The notes: generated by a model from the sequence alone, not told the origin. Counted from the stretch's first letter, positions 1 through 10,500 are shown. The stretch is 64,000 nucleotides of DNA from Maritalea sp051251695 (GCF_051251695.1 NZ_JBPOEU010000004.1:1-64000), one strand, 5' to 3'. Translations and numbers: made by a program.

Positions 1-1226
1 GTAAAGTCACCCGCCACCGCTGCATCGACCACCGCGCCAAACGCCTGCTGCAAATCCTGCATCATCTTGGCCCGCTCCGATGTCCGCTCGCGCTCTGCGA
101 TCTTTTCTTCTTCGGTCATTTGGTTCACCCGAAGACCGTTCTCACGGAACACTTCAACCGCACGGGCCATCTCGCCGAGTTCGTTCGTGCGGGATGTGAA
201 CGGGACGTCCGTCGCAAGTTCGCCACCCGCAAGGGTGCGCATAACGGTGGTAATCTTTTTCAACGGCTGGATAATCGTCCACCCAATTGCAAAGTTGGCC
301 AACAGAGTTAAAAGCAATGCCGCACCAATCACCGCCAAAATGAACATCCGAGCGTTTTCTGTCACCTGTTCCAGATTTTCGCGGGCGGCTGCGCCCTTTA
401 TGTCCGCGTCTGCGATGACCACTGATAACTCGTTCGCCATGCTTTGATAAAGCGCATCAAGTTGGACTTGTAGATCGATGTAACGCGCTTTGGCCCCAGC
501 ATATTCGTCAAATCCAATATTGTAGAACTCGAGCAATTCTGCCAGTGCGATGCGTTCCAGTGGATCAACTTTTTCTTTTTGTGCGCCACGCAAAACTTTT
601 TTGATTTGCTTATCCACGCCCAATATATTGCGGTCGCCGCCTTCAATAACAAAGTTGCGTTCAGCAAGGCGCATGCGCGTATATTCAAGGTTCACCAAGT
701 TTGATTTGAACGGCTTGATCTTTTTCGCAACTTCTTTATCTGCTTGGGTAAAATCGTAATAAAATCCGCTATCAGCCTTTGGCGAAATTTCAATACTCGT
801 TTCCACCAACACGTCAAATAGTCGACGATATTCAGCCAGTTGGCCCTTGAGCCGTTCGATGTTTTCCGCAATGGAGCTTTCGCCGACTTGGCTCGAAAGT
901 ACATCAAGAAGTGCCGCTGCGTTTTCGCTTTCGCTGCGCTGTTGCTCTGCAATAGCCAAGTCATCACGAAGAATAAAATCTTTTTCAAACTGACGGACTG
1001 CAAGGTTGCTCCTGCCCACGGCTTGGGCCAGCTGCTGGACCTTCGCAAAGTGCCGTTCGCCTTCGATTTCTGCGGTCTTTTGCTGTTCGGATAGTACAAA
1101 CATCACGCCAACGGCGGCAATCAACAATGCACCGAGCATCGAGTTTGCCGCGATCCTCGTAGAAATTTTAAGTGATTTTAAAAATTCAAAGTTTGGCTTG
1201 AAATTTAACGCTCGTGGGAACTTCAT
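1..1226 (-). CDS. Methyl-accepting chemotaxis protein, 5' part (cut by window edge)
   Basis: An uninterrupted minus-strand frame runs from ATG at 1226 to the left edge, giving about 408 residues without a stop. A GAGGAG ribosome site sits about 9 bases upstream. Residues 25-47 form one membrane segment, followed by a long helical periplasmic region of about 240 residues (HBM-like four-helix sensor). A second membrane segment lies near residues 293-315 (FILAVIGAALLLTLLANFAI), then a HAMP domain (IIQPLKKITTVMRTLAGG) and a coiled-coil linker. The signalling domain is outside the window. Family knowledge: such receptors transmit ligand binding to CheA. The gene is host chromosome, just beyond the left border of the mobile element. 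A HAMP histidine kinase cannot be excluded without the C-terminus. Confidence 0.82.
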   Translation of the reverse strand, partial: MKFPRALNFKPNFEFLKSLKISTRIAANSMLGALLIAAVGVMFVLSEQQKTAEIEGERHFAKVQQLAQAVGRSNLAVRQFEKDFILRDDLAIAEQQRSESENAAALLDVLSSQVGESSIAENIERLKGQLAEYRRLFDVLVETSIEISPKADSGFYYDFTQADKEVAKKIKPFKSNLVNLEYTRMRLAERNFVIEGGDRNILGVDKQIKKVLRGAQKEKVDPLERIALAELLEFYNIGFDEYAGAKARYIDLQVQLDALYQSMANELSVVIADADIKGAAARENLEQVTENARMFILAVIGAALLLTLLANFAIGWTIIQPLKKITTVMRTLAGGELATDVPFTSRTNELGEMARAVEVFRENGLRVNQMTEEEKIAERERTSERAKMMQDLQQAFGAVVDAAVAGDF

Positions 1227-1565
1227 GCGGAACACTCCTCAACACATTGTTCGAAATGTTAACGTTAATTGGTTTCTAATTGGTTTCTAACTCGCCGATC
1301 ATAGACAAGCCAAATCGCAGCCAAAGCCATCTTGTTGCGTAAAGAGGATTATGAAAGTTTCAAGTTTGGCCGAATTCAAACGAAGTGCGGCAATGCTATG
1401 CGGGTCGGAAAGGTCGCCAAAAAGTTACTGATTCTTGTGTTTGAAAAACAGAACCAACTGCGGGAATGGGAAATGTTTATCATTTGAACGACATGCAGAC
1501 GTTTGGCGTTTCTCCAACAAACAGTCGTAAGCCATGAAGTACGGAAAATATATCAAATATAAAAA
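1227..1565. other. Host intergenic region between chemotaxis gene and attL
   Basis: This stretch of about 340 bases has no convincing gene. It should contain the promoter of the minus-strand chemotaxis gene and, before the element inserted, lay immediately downstream of tRNA-Arg. It includes a perfect tandem duplication of the 11-mer AATTGGTTTCT at 1267-1288. The last 20 bases are very A/T-rich and end in eight A's at the junction. Confidence 0.6.
1267..1288. repeat. Two tandem copies of an 11-bp unit
   Basis: AATTGGTTTCT occurs twice back to back, 40-60 bases upstream of the chemotaxis start on the opposite strand. It could be a binding site in that promoter or a simple slippage product. 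Confidence 0.6.
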
Positions 1566-1581
1566 AAATGGTGCACCGGGG
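1566..1581. repeat. attL core, left copy of 16-bp direct repeat
   Basis: This copy is identical to 35579-35594. It contains 13 bases matching the 3' end of tRNA-Arg including CCA, but the rest of the tRNA is absent here. Just inside the element the sequence still loosely resembles the T-arm region of the tRNA (AAGA...TCGAAC). This is the junction between host DNA on the left and the element on the right. Confidence 0.9.
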
Positions 1582-1732
1582 CGAAGAAACCTCGAACACG
1601 GTTCTGGAAGCGCTTGAGGAATGGAATGACTATCTAAAGACCGTAAATGTTGACTTAGACGACAGCATTACGAGACCTGAAAATCGGCAACAAGCTCGGC
1701 CACGTATCCAACGTAAGGGGCCGTCACTATGA
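1568..1732 (+). other. Detached 3' part of the integrase frame, joined to int only in the circle
   Basis: An open frame of 54 codons starts at the ATG inside the att core (1568) and ends at TGA 1730-1732, which overlaps the mobC start as ATGA. Its first codons (M V H R G) are the codons the recombinase uses at 35581-35595, in the same phase. In the excised circle the recombinase would therefore read on through this frame, gaining 50 residues (G515 to L564) in place of the tRNA-encoded tail. The predicted tail has an acidic helical part (VLEALEEWNDYLK) and a basic end (RPRIQRKGPSL). In the integrated state this frame has no ribosome site of its own. The frame is seen directly; its expression is inferred. 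Confidence 0.75.
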
Positions 1733-2178
1733 GGAAAGTTGAAGGTTTCCCTGTTGTTGCATCAATTGGCTCGGACTTTACTAATTCATCCGCGCGACCA
1801 CCAAAGCCAAAGAAAAAGCAACCTCGCATTACATTTCGAGTAACAGATGAGGAAATGGCAAAACTTACTCATTTGTCCGCGGGTATGTCCTTAAGCGCTT
1901 ATGTACGTGATTGCCTATTTGGCAAAGATGCAGCACCACGAAAAGTACGCAGCCGGTTGCCAATCAAAGATCAGAAAGCTCTAGGTCGAGTTCTCTTTAC
2001 GCTTGGACAAACTCGTATAGCCAACAACCTCAATCAAATTGCCTATGAAGCTCATTGCGGCTCGTTATTGCTTGATGTGCAAACAGATGAACAACTGAAT
2101 GAAGCGTGTCAGCACATAAAGGACATGCGCTCTGAACTAGTTAAGGCGCTTGGTGTTGGTGACGGCATAGCGCCATGA
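1729..2178 (+). CDS. mobC: Mobilisation protein MobC (relaxosome accessory)
   Basis: This 149-residue protein has a disordered basic N-terminus (PPKPKKKQPR) and then a ribbon-helix-helix-like segment, ITFRVTDEEMAKLTHLSAGMSLSAYVRDCLFG (about residues 36-67). A bacterial mobilisation (MobC) C-terminal domain follows, with the characteristic FTLGQTRIANNLNQIA. MobC proteins help open oriT and recruit the relaxase. The stop overlaps the mobA start by 4 bases, and the start overlaps the stop of the frame that completes the integrase. No convincing promoter is visible in the 147 bases between the element border and the start. In the integrated state expression may therefore be low; in the circle it would be read from the int promoter. 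Confidence 0.88.
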   Translation: MRKVEGFPVVASIGSDFTNSSARPPKPKKKQPRITFRVTDEEMAKLTHLSAGMSLSAYVRDCLFGKDAAPRKVRSRLPIKDQKALGRVLFTLGQTRIANNLNQIAYEAHCGSLLLDVQTDEQLNEACQHIKDMRSELVKALGVGDGIAP

Positions 2179-3473
2179 TTCTGAAAGGCAGTGAACGAGG
2201 CGGCGCAATTCAGATGGCGCGACACCTTGAAAACACGCTCGACAATGAAATTGTCACCGTGCATCAGATACGAGGCTTCGTTTCTGATACAGTCGCCGGT
2301 GCTTTATCAGAGGCGTACGCGATTAGTCAGGGAACAAAGTGCAGAAACTTCATTTTCTCGCTCAGCCTTAGTCCGCCCGAAACTGAAAAGGTCCCTGTTG
2401 GGATATTCGAGAAAGCTGTTTCAGACATTGAAAACAAGCTCGGATTGGCTGGCCAACCTTGTGTGATTGTGTTCCACGAAAAAGAAGGTCGTCGCCATGC
2501 CCATTGCGTTTGGTCACGCATTGATGGGAACGCCATGAAGGCAATCAACATTTCACATTACAAGCTCAAGCTGCGAGATATTTCACGCGAGCTGTATCTC
2601 GAGCACAATTGGCAAATGCCACAAGGCTTGATGAATAGTGAGGAACGCGATCCTCTCAACTATTCCTATGAAGAATATCAGCAAGCCAAACGCGCAAAGG
2701 CTAATCCAAAAATCATCAAACAAACATTTCAGGATTGTTGGGCCGTTTCTGACAACGTGATCACGTTTGGCAATGCATTGGAAGAGCGTGGCTACTATTT
2801 GGCAAGAGGCGATCGACGCGGCTTTGTCGCCGTTGACTGGCGCGGAGAGGTTTATGCCATTTCGAAATGGGTTGGCGTTCGCACCAAGGAAGTGCAAGTC
2901 AGACTTGGTGATCCAAACAAACTAAACTCTATCGACAAAACCAATCGAAAATTGGCAACTAAATTCACGGCCAAGCTTCGACAGTACGCAGAACAAGAAG
3001 TCAGCCGACACAACGACGACGCAACGGCCATTGTTAAAAGGCGCCAAAGCCTGACGGCTTTCCACAAACAAAAACGCTATGAGCTAGAAACTCTACAGGA
3101 AGAGCGGCGCATTGCAGAAACCAAACAACGAGTTTCCAAATTGCCGAAGGGCCTAAAAGCACTCTGGTTTCGCCTTACGGGAAAATACGCCAAAATCAAA
3201 AGCCAAATTGAAAAGGAAGAACGCAATTCAGCTACGCGGTCATCAAACGATATTCAAAAACTGATCGAACAGCAGTTAGCTGAGCGGCGCATACTTCAAC
3301 ATGAAATTAAGCGAGAACGTCAACGTCACACACTAGCTTTCAAAAAACTCAATCGAGATATTGGAAAAGCTCTGAATGCAACTCCGGACGAGCAAGAACC
3401 ATTCAACAATAGAGAAAACACACGAAATCAAGCGCATAGAAGCGCTCGCCGCCGCACGTTAGATTACAGTTGA
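2175..3473 (+). CDS. mobA: Relaxase MobA (MOBP-like)
   Basis: This 432-residue relaxase/mobilisation nuclease has an N-terminal KGSERGGAIQMARHL motif. The metal-binding histidine triad is clear: H101, H108 and H110 in FHEKEGRRHAHCVWSRID. The conserved ISRELYLEHNW follows. After about residue 280 the protein is charged and helical (long coiled coil, RRQSL...RERQRH), without a helicase or primase domain. Family knowledge: it nicks oriT and pilots the single strand into the recipient. It is coupled to mobC by an ATGA overlap. The catalytic tyrosine cannot be assigned with certainty from the sequence alone. The next gene on the right is convergent. Confidence 0.88.
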   Translation: MILKGSERGGAIQMARHLENTLDNEIVTVHQIRGFVSDTVAGALSEAYAISQGTKCRNFIFSLSLSPPETEKVPVGIFEKAVSDIENKLGLAGQPCVIVFHEKEGRRHAHCVWSRIDGNAMKAINISHYKLKLRDISRELYLEHNWQMPQGLMNSEERDPLNYSYEEYQQAKRAKANPKIIKQTFQDCWAVSDNVITFGNALEERGYYLARGDRRGFVAVDWRGEVYAISKWVGVRTKEVQVRLGDPNKLNSIDKTNRKLATKFTAKLRQYAEQEVSRHNDDATAIVKRRQSLTAFHKQKRYELETLQEERRIAETKQRVSKLPKGLKALWFRLTGKYAKIKSQIEKEERNSATRSSNDIQKLIEQQLAERRILQHEIKRERQRHTLAFKKLNRDIGKALNATPDEQEPFNNRENTRNQAHRSARRRTLDYS

Positions 3474-3685
3474 ATGTTTCGATTTTGTAAACGAGATCGA
3501 GATTCAAAAACTCCAAATTAGGTAGAATACCGTTTTCCTGTTTCTTGATCATTCCAATAATGAACCTGTCATTGACGCGCTGGTCATTTGCGAGCATTCA
3601 CAGGTCCAACGTGAACAGTTTCTAAAGCAAGATTGAAGCTGCTTCATCATTGTTCTGTTGTCTTTCAAAGGACGAAATTTTGAGT

Positions 3686-5542
3686 TCATTTCTTTAAGAA
3701 CTTTACTCCAGATTTTTGAAGTTTGTCGGCAAAGTCTTTCACATTGCGAGAGCCTCTGGAGTCTTTTGCGAAAGAAAACCTTATTTTTTCTCTAGCCCGT
3801 GACAATGCGACAAAAAAGACATTCACATCATCGTCGTTACCCCAAAATGCATCGTCATTGAACTCCAAGAATATGACGGTGTGGTATTCTAATCCTTTGC
3901 TTTTATGGATCGTCATCAGCCGAACGCTGTCGTCCCCTTCCATATTTGAAATGCAGTTTTCCCATGTGGCTGTTTCGCTCGTGCATTCTTGCAGAAACTC
4001 TTTGAAGCCTGAAATTGCATCCAACAGTCTGTCACCGCTACCATATTCTCTGTAGGCGCGTCTGAACTCATTTGGCGTAGCTTCCGCTAAAATCGCGTCT
4101 GTGAGTTCGTCGACGGAGACTTCGTTTGGTTCGCGATTTCCTATAAAGGAGCTGACGCCTTCAATCAAAGCTCTCACTATTATCAATGAATCACTGTGCC
4201 CACGATCGGTGTTGATATCAATTCCTCTGATGTCAGCAACTATGTCCCTACAGGCCTGAAAAGGGTTGCCTACTCTAACATTGGTCGCAAGTTTCAAAAC
4301 GGCAAAGAGAAACTCATAAATTCGTTCTTTCACTAGGTCTTGAATGGCTATCCCGCCAACAGTTCTTGCTTCATTCCGTATCTTGATATCTTTATTCTCA
4401 AAATCCGCGCGAATTCGATTTTCAACATCGTCGACTCTTATTCTCGCCAAGATAACAATGTCGGACGGCTTCATATTTTCGTTCTGAGCCAACTCATTCT
4501 CTATGAATTCAGCTAAGTGACGTCCTTCATCGTCTCTTGTCTCGAAGACCCATCCTTCGGTCGCATCTTCAGGTACTGGATCGTCTTTTCGCGCCGCTTC
4601 AGTTTCAACGTAGTCGTCGTCAAATGTTTCGGCTAAAGAATTAATTAGGTCCACTATCGCTTTATTTGAACGAAAATTGAAAAGCAGGCGATCGCTCTCA
4701 GCATTAAAATCATACTCGTAACGATCAAAAATATCCGCCTTGGCTCCGGCCCAACGCATGATGGCCTGGTTTGAATCTCCTACTGCTGTTATAACGGCTT
4801 CAGAATTTAGGAACGCCGCTTTGACCAAATCATATTGTTGATCGGTGACATCTTGAAATTCATCGAGGAACACTTGCGTATAAGTATTTTGTAACGCAGA
4901 TTTTATCGTTTCTTCACGCCTTATTATATAAGCCGCAAGAAGCATTATCATATCAAAAGTAATATTTGATCGCACCGCACTTAGATTGTGGTTCCACCAT
5001 AAACGACGTATTTTCTGTTGGTTGGTGGTCGCATCTTCAAGTGTTGTTTCGGGTACCCGCTCGTGAACAATTTTGGCCAATTGGGCGTTATTAAAGCCGC
5101 GGATGGATGGAACATCAGCGCTGTATGCGTTTCCAAAATCATCCCAAATATCTCGATTGGGAAATATGACGCGATAATCACTTGAAGGCTGGAATTCTGT
5201 AGGCAAGGCTTCACGAAACTGATCGACTATCCTTTTTGCAAAAGAATGAAGGGTCAAAGACTCGAAGCGTGCAGCTAGCTCCGGCGAGCATCTTTTTTCT
5301 ACTCGATTTTGTAGATTACGAGCAGCATCAACTTTGAACGATATTGCGAGAATCCTTTTCGGGACGGGACAAACCCCAGTAGTCAAAAGATACATTGCCC
5401 TTTGAGCCAGCAGTTCAGTTTTCCCCGCTCCCGGTCCAGCTAAGATGGAGGCAGAGGCATTTGCTGTCGCTATTTCTAGAGCTTTTCCCTCCAAGCTAAT
5501 TCCGGGAGAAGGCTGCCAATCTTGAGGTTTAACGATTGTCAT
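3686..5542 (-). CDS. gajB: UvrD/PcrA-like helicase, GajB-like subunit of a Gabija-type system
   Basis: This 618-residue SF1A helicase has Walker A GPGAGKT at residues 36-42, Walker B/motif II FLDEFQDV, motif IV/V-like RLMTIHKSKGLEYHTVIFLEF, and motif VI FFVALSRAREKI. It is the last gene of the minus-strand defence operon, and its start overlaps the upstream OLD nuclease stop by ATGA. An OLD-family ATPase-nuclease followed by a UvrD helicase is the Gabija arrangement: GajA cuts DNA and GajB is thought to sense or unwind DNA intermediates. It is somewhat longer than the original Bacillus GajB (about 490 residues). An uncharacterised relative of Gabija is possible. Confidence 0.8.
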   Translation of the reverse strand: MTIVKPQDWQPSPGISLEGKALEIATANASASILAGPGAGKTELLAQRAMYLLTTGVCPVPKRILAISFKVDAARNLQNRVEKRCSPELAARFESLTLHSFAKRIVDQFREALPTEFQPSSDYRVIFPNRDIWDDFGNAYSADVPSIRGFNNAQLAKIVHERVPETTLEDATTNQQKIRRLWWNHNLSAVRSNITFDMIMLLAAYIIRREETIKSALQNTYTQVFLDEFQDVTDQQYDLVKAAFLNSEAVITAVGDSNQAIMRWAGAKADIFDRYEYDFNAESDRLLFNFRSNKAIVDLINSLAETFDDDYVETEAARKDDPVPEDATEGWVFETRDDEGRHLAEFIENELAQNENMKPSDIVILARIRVDDVENRIRADFENKDIKIRNEARTVGGIAIQDLVKERIYEFLFAVLKLATNVRVGNPFQACRDIVADIRGIDINTDRGHSDSLIIVRALIEGVSSFIGNREPNEVSVDELTDAILAEATPNEFRRAYREYGSGDRLLDAISGFKEFLQECTSETATWENCISNMEGDDSVRLMTIHKSKGLEYHTVIFLEFNDDAFWGNDDDVNVFFVALSRAREKIRFSFAKDSRGSRNVKDFADKLQKSGVKFLKK

Positions 5543-7503
5543 TCTGCGTCACCACCCGGCTTGCGAGCGGGAGCGGCCAGTAACATTTTGGCTTGCTCTA
5601 CGAGTGCTTTAAGCGGTTCGGGACAATCATCTATTATGTTCTGATCGGATAATTGCCCTAGTGCATTGTAGTGCGACGCTGGCTTTGCTCGGGATTTGAA
5701 GAGGTTTTTATAGGCGTGCAACTCTTCATTGAAAAAAGGCTGGCCAATCCGATTGAGTTCGACATCCCCAAGTCCCTTCTCGCCAAAAACTGATACTGAA
5801 ATTTTGGCAATGTCGTCCTTGGCTGGATCAAATTTTTTCGTTGGCTTATAGGCAGCAGGAAAGGCCTTGATCATCATCATGTCGAGGTCGAGATATGTGG
5901 AATAGTAAACACCATGCTGGCGAAGCCATTCAGTCCAACCACCCACAGTAGTGCCGTCTATTCCGTCATTTGATGGGATTTGAACGCTCGGATCTGATGG
6001 GAAACCAGCGTCAGCGAGCCACTTCGCGGCATTCACTATGCGCCCCATACCCCCACCGTGCCGACCAAGATCGAAATCCAGAAGCGTCAAATACGGAATG
6101 TTTAAGCCCGTCGCCAGTTTCCACAAATGCTGCGCATGCCTGCCACCGATTGGGACGAACGCGATAAAAGACGGATCAAGAGGAGTGCCCAGAGCTTGGG
6201 CAATTCGCGGCACTACAATTCTCTCGCTATCACCTTCCCCGATAATAATCAGTCTAGCAAAATAGATTTCCGGGTTTGCAAGGATTGCTTGCGTAACAAA
6301 TTTGTCTTCGTCAGACCCCAATTCGGGTAGCGGTATTTCACGAATGTCAGAGATTAACGTCTGCCGGCAATTTCTCACATACCTAACATTCCTTGGTGCT
6401 ATCCGCGTTAAAATGCTCGTCGAATGACTGGTAACAAATGACTGAGCGTCACCCTCCTTGTTGAGTTTTTCCAGCAAGGAAATAAGCCGCGGAAGATAGA
6501 AAGGTGACAGATGATTTTCTGGTTCCTCCAAAGCAAAAATCGTCAGTGGCGGGGGCGAGAAATCAAGGGTTTTAAAGCCGTCGAGTTCTCCTGGAGTTGC
6601 CGCTTGCATTTTCCAAATTAGGTTATGTAGCGTCGCAGAAAGTGCGAAGTACAGAAGTGATACCTGCCCTTCACTTAGCTCTTCAAGTTGTCTCTGACCG
6701 CCGCCTGGTGATTTCTCAAATCGTAAAGTTAGCTCCCGAATGAGTTGTTCAAATTCGGTGGCAACCACACTCACGATCGGATCGGCATCATAATGCCCAT
6801 CATGGAGAGCGCCCCAGAAAGACTTCAAGTCATCTCTTACCGAACCAACTGCTTTTTCGGAATTCAGACTGGCTTCTAAGTCCTTAGCGAATTTTTGTGA
6901 TTTGTCTCTTGTCGCCTGATCCCAATCCGCTGAACGTTCAATTCGTTTCAGCACGTTCTTTAGGGCGTGTCGGGTTACCCCAAGAGAGTCGCGGTGCGCA
7001 GGAATATAAACAAGTTCCGCGAACTGGGTTGCGCGCCCACGAAGCGGTGTTTTGCGCTCATCATCAGGCCCAAAAGGTACCTGATCGAGAGTCCTGATGG
7101 TGTAAATCTTTACCTCGATATCATCTTCAAACGACTCGGAGCGTTTATAGAGGCATTCGAGTGCTATTCGAACCTTGAGCGACTTGTCCTTCGCATTGAA
7201 GAATATGTCGTTGAAAACGTGTGGTATCGCATCGGGGTTTGTGAATCCAAATACAACATCGATCACTACTTCTCGTTCATCAATGCTCTGGCTGTCCTCA
7301 CCATAACCGAAATGGACATCTGCCTTTTGAATTCGGCGTTCAGCTGCGATGGGAGAGAAAAGTCTTTTTAGAGCCTCTAGTACGGCTGATTTTCCAGCGC
7401 CATTGTCTCCTACTAGGCCCGTCACGCCAGGGTTGATACAAGTATTTGCGGCCTCGTTTCCAAAGCACCTGAAATTTCTGATAGAGAGAGACTCAATGTG
7501 CAT
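5539..7503 (-). CDS. gajA: OLD-family ATP-dependent nuclease, GajA-like
   Basis: This 654-residue protein has an N-terminal ABC-type ATPase: Walker A GDNGAGKS at residues 32-39, signature LSEGQ near 276-280, Walker B FALEEPENHL with E326/E327, and a switch histidine in TSHSTSI near 360. A C-terminal TOPRIM nuclease follows, with GEGDSE at 422-427 and the DFD pair at 476-478. This architecture is that of GajA and other class 2 OLD nucleases, which are paired with a UvrD helicase. The start lies 14 bases after the hsdR stop, so it is probably co-transcribed with the type I genes. PARIS and retron-associated OLD proteins lack this helicase partner. Confidence 0.82.
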   Translation of the reverse strand: MHIESLSIRNFRCFGNEAANTCINPGVTGLVGDNGAGKSAVLEALKRLFSPIAAERRIQKADVHFGYGEDSQSIDEREVVIDVVFGFTNPDAIPHVFNDIFFNAKDKSLKVRIALECLYKRSESFEDDIEVKIYTIRTLDQVPFGPDDERKTPLRGRATQFAELVYIPAHRDSLGVTRHALKNVLKRIERSADWDQATRDKSQKFAKDLEASLNSEKAVGSVRDDLKSFWGALHDGHYDADPIVSVVATEFEQLIRELTLRFEKSPGGGQRQLEELSEGQVSLLYFALSATLHNLIWKMQAATPGELDGFKTLDFSPPPLTIFALEEPENHLSPFYLPRLISLLEKLNKEGDAQSFVTSHSTSILTRIAPRNVRYVRNCRQTLISDIREIPLPELGSDEDKFVTQAILANPEIYFARLIIIGEGDSERIVVPRIAQALGTPLDPSFIAFVPIGGRHAQHLWKLATGLNIPYLTLLDFDLGRHGGGMGRIVNAAKWLADAGFPSDPSVQIPSNDGIDGTTVGGWTEWLRQHGVYYSTYLDLDMMMIKAFPAAYKPTKKFDPAKDDIAKISVSVFGEKGLGDVELNRIGQPFFNEELHAYKNLFKSRAKPASHYNALGQLSDQNIIDDCPEPLKALVEQAKMLLAAPARKPGGDAE

Positions 7504-7517
7504 AGAATGAAGTATCC

Positions 7518-10500
7518 TTAAATGTATAGTGACGAGACGGTACTACCTGCGTCCCGATTTGATCTAGAAATCCGATTTTCAAAGTAGCCAAATATTTGAT
7601 CTGTTTTTCTTACTAAATCTTCACCGGTATACTGCTCCACCGGCAGGCCCGTGCGGTCATCATAAAGATAATCGTATATTGATTGCCGGAAGCGGTCGCG
7701 GGTCGAGGTTTTCGAGAAAATATCCTGCACATCTCGCATTTGCTTTTCGAGTTCCTGCAAAAGAGAAACTGCAACGGACTTAATTTTCTTGATGTCGGGC
7801 TTCGATAGGTCGGGTTTTAGTAACATGTCAAAAACCGCGAGTTGCTGTTCCGTATCCAAGCCCTCCTTGACGTGGCGTTTCTCTTCTTCCGACATCTCAG
7901 CGGTTAACCGCATCAATGCCTCAAACGTGGCTTCAATCGTATTTTTATCTTTTTCCTTGTTGTAATCTCGAACAATCTCGTCGAAACGCTCTTGGAAATC
8001 AGTACGTAAAGGATTCTGCTCCAGCATTTTCCGGAGCCGGTTTTCGACCACTGTCCTGACGTCCTGCACGTCAGATCGTTTGGTCTCGCTTTTCGCAAAC
8101 TCTTTCCGCAATAAGTCAAAGTTGATCTTGGATATGTCGAAGACCTTGTCGTCAGAATCGACATCAGCCTTCACATCGATCGCATCACTGACGATCGTGT
8201 TTAATTTTTGGATTACCTCTGAAGTGTCCGCACTTTCACGATCGTCTTGAAGGGTCTTATAGACGAAGCTGATCGCTTCAGCGTCAGCGCGGAAAACTTG
8301 AACGCCCTTAAACGTCAGGCAGGCTTTGTATTTTCTAAAGGCGGAGCGTGCAGAAATCTCAAACTTCTTGCGGCTTTCATCATCGATATTCACGGCTTCC
8401 TTGGCATTTAACAGTGCCTTATTGCGTGCGAAACCGGTTGCTGCCTTTAATTTTGCGAGATCAAAGCCATTATCATCCAATTGGCTACGAACAAACTCTA
8501 TCGCTTCTGCCAGTTCTTCCAGAAGTTCTTCTTCGGGATGCAACGGATCATTTTCGGTGCCTCCTTCGCCATCGAGGCCACCTTCGCCAGTATGCCCCGC
8601 AAAGGTCGACAATGCTTTTCGAAGGTTCTTCAAAATCCCGCAGTAGTCTACAATCAAACCATTGTTCTTGCCTTCATGCACACGGTTTGCACGGGCGATT
8701 GCCTGCATCAGCGTGTGCGCTTGCAACGGCTTGTCGAGGTAGAGCGTCGAGAGCGAAGGTACGTCAAAGCCCGTTAGCCACATGGCACATACAATAACCA
8801 CGCGGAACGGATGCTCTTCGCGTTTATAAGCGGACTCAACGTCAAGACGCTTCCCGTCTTCGAGAAGGAAACCTTCCCGCATCAGTTTACGGTGAGGTAG
8901 AATATCTAGGTCCCACTTACGAAACTTGTCGACTTCACCTTGCTCATCACTAATCACGACTGCCATTTCGGTTTCGCGCATCCATGCAAGTTGGCGCTCT
9001 CGAACCAATTGATCTTGATCGTCTTTCGCCGTTGGAAGGTCGGCTTCCAACTCCGTAATTCTAGCCTTCCAAGCCTCAAGGAAGTAGCTATGCATGCGAA
9101 CCGCGGTGATCTTGTCGATCGCGACGAACATCGCCTTTCCGGTTTCCCAGTTGGTCGAATAATGCTCTGCGAAATCGGTCGCGATATGCTTCAGACGCTT
9201 CTCGGCTGTGACTACATGATATTCGCGCTTGAGCTCGTTCTCTAATTTCGCAGCCACGTCCGCATCGCTTATTTCAGCCTCTGCTATGGCACTGGCGAGC
9301 TTCTCATTCAACCCTTCCGCAGACAGTCCGAGCTTGTCACCACGCGCGTCGTAGTAGAGCGGAAGCGTGGCATTATCCTCGATGGCTCGCTGAAAGTCAT
9401 AGGTGGATATGTAACCACCAAAGACGCGCTGCGTGATTTCATCGCTTGTGAAGAGCGGGGTTCCGGTAAAGCCAATGAAGCTGGCGTTCGGCAGGGCGTC
9501 CCGCATGTTCATCGCCAGCGTACCGTACTGCGTGCGGTGCGCTTCGTCGGTCATGACGATGATATTTTCCCTATCGGAATAGGCCTCACCGCCTTTTATC
9601 TCTTTGTTGAACTTCTGGATCAGCGAGAAAACAAATGCTTTCTGCTGGCCAAGTAAGTTCTTCAGTTCGTCACCGCTATCCGCGCGGCATGGGTCTTTGT
9701 CATTGTTGGCCAGACCAACACCGGCGAAGGTGTCGTAAATTTGCTTGTCCAGATCGGCACGGTCGGTCAGCACGAGGAAAGTGAAATCACCGCCCAGCTT
9801 GCGCCGTACTTTCTGCGCGAACAGTGCCATAGAATAAGACTTGCCGGACCCTTGCGTGTGCCAGAACACACCAAGTTTCCCATCACGTTCCTTGCGTTCG
9901 ATCACCGATTGAAGCGCGCGATTAACCCCAAGATATTGGTGGTTCCGCGCAACGATTTTGGCCAGTTTTCCAGTGCTGTCATCAAACAGAATGAAGTTCT
10001 CAAAGATGTCGAGGAAGTTGGCCTTGGTGCAGATACCTTTCACAAGGGTCTCCATCTGCACGACGCCTTTTTCGCCCTCGGCTAGGCGTTTCCAATCACT
10101 GAAGTGTTCGTACTTGGCGCTGATCGATCCGACCTTGGCTTCGATCCCATTCCCCAGCACCACAAAGGCGTTGAAGTGGAAGAGCTGCGGAATCGTGTCC
10201 ATGTAGTCTTTGAAGTTGTCGTCATATGCGCGGCGCAGTGATTTGTCGGGGCGTTTCAGCTCCACGAACATCAAGGGCAGGCCGTTGACGAAACCGATGA
10301 TGTCGGGGCGGCGGCGGTGGCCATTGGGGCCGCTCACCCACATCTCACGCACGCATAGGAAATTGTTGTTGTCGGGGTTGGCGTAGTCGAAGACCTTCAA
10401 TCGCGCCTTCTTGATCTCACCGTTCTTCTTGTAACTGGCGACCACCCCATCGCGGATCAGCTCATATTTCTCGCTGTTGGTCTGAACGGTAGATTGAAAG

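Noticed and set aside
1267..1288. 11-bp tandem repeat as an element border
   Set aside because: It lies about 280 bases outside the 16-bp direct repeat and has no counterpart at the right end.
1..1700. oriT sequence near the mob genes
   Set aside because: The stretch between attL and mobC is coding for the circular integrase tail and shows no clear nick-site dyad. I could not place oriT by eye here or at 3474-3685, so none is listed.
3474..3685. Possible small gene or terminator between mobA and gajB
   Set aside because: No supported frame or clear stem with T run; only convergent gene ends.
3686..7503. PARIS or retron-type assignment for the OLD nuclease
   Set aside because: A neighbouring UvrD helicase with ATGA overlap fits Gabija; no AriB-like or reverse transcriptase gene is present.
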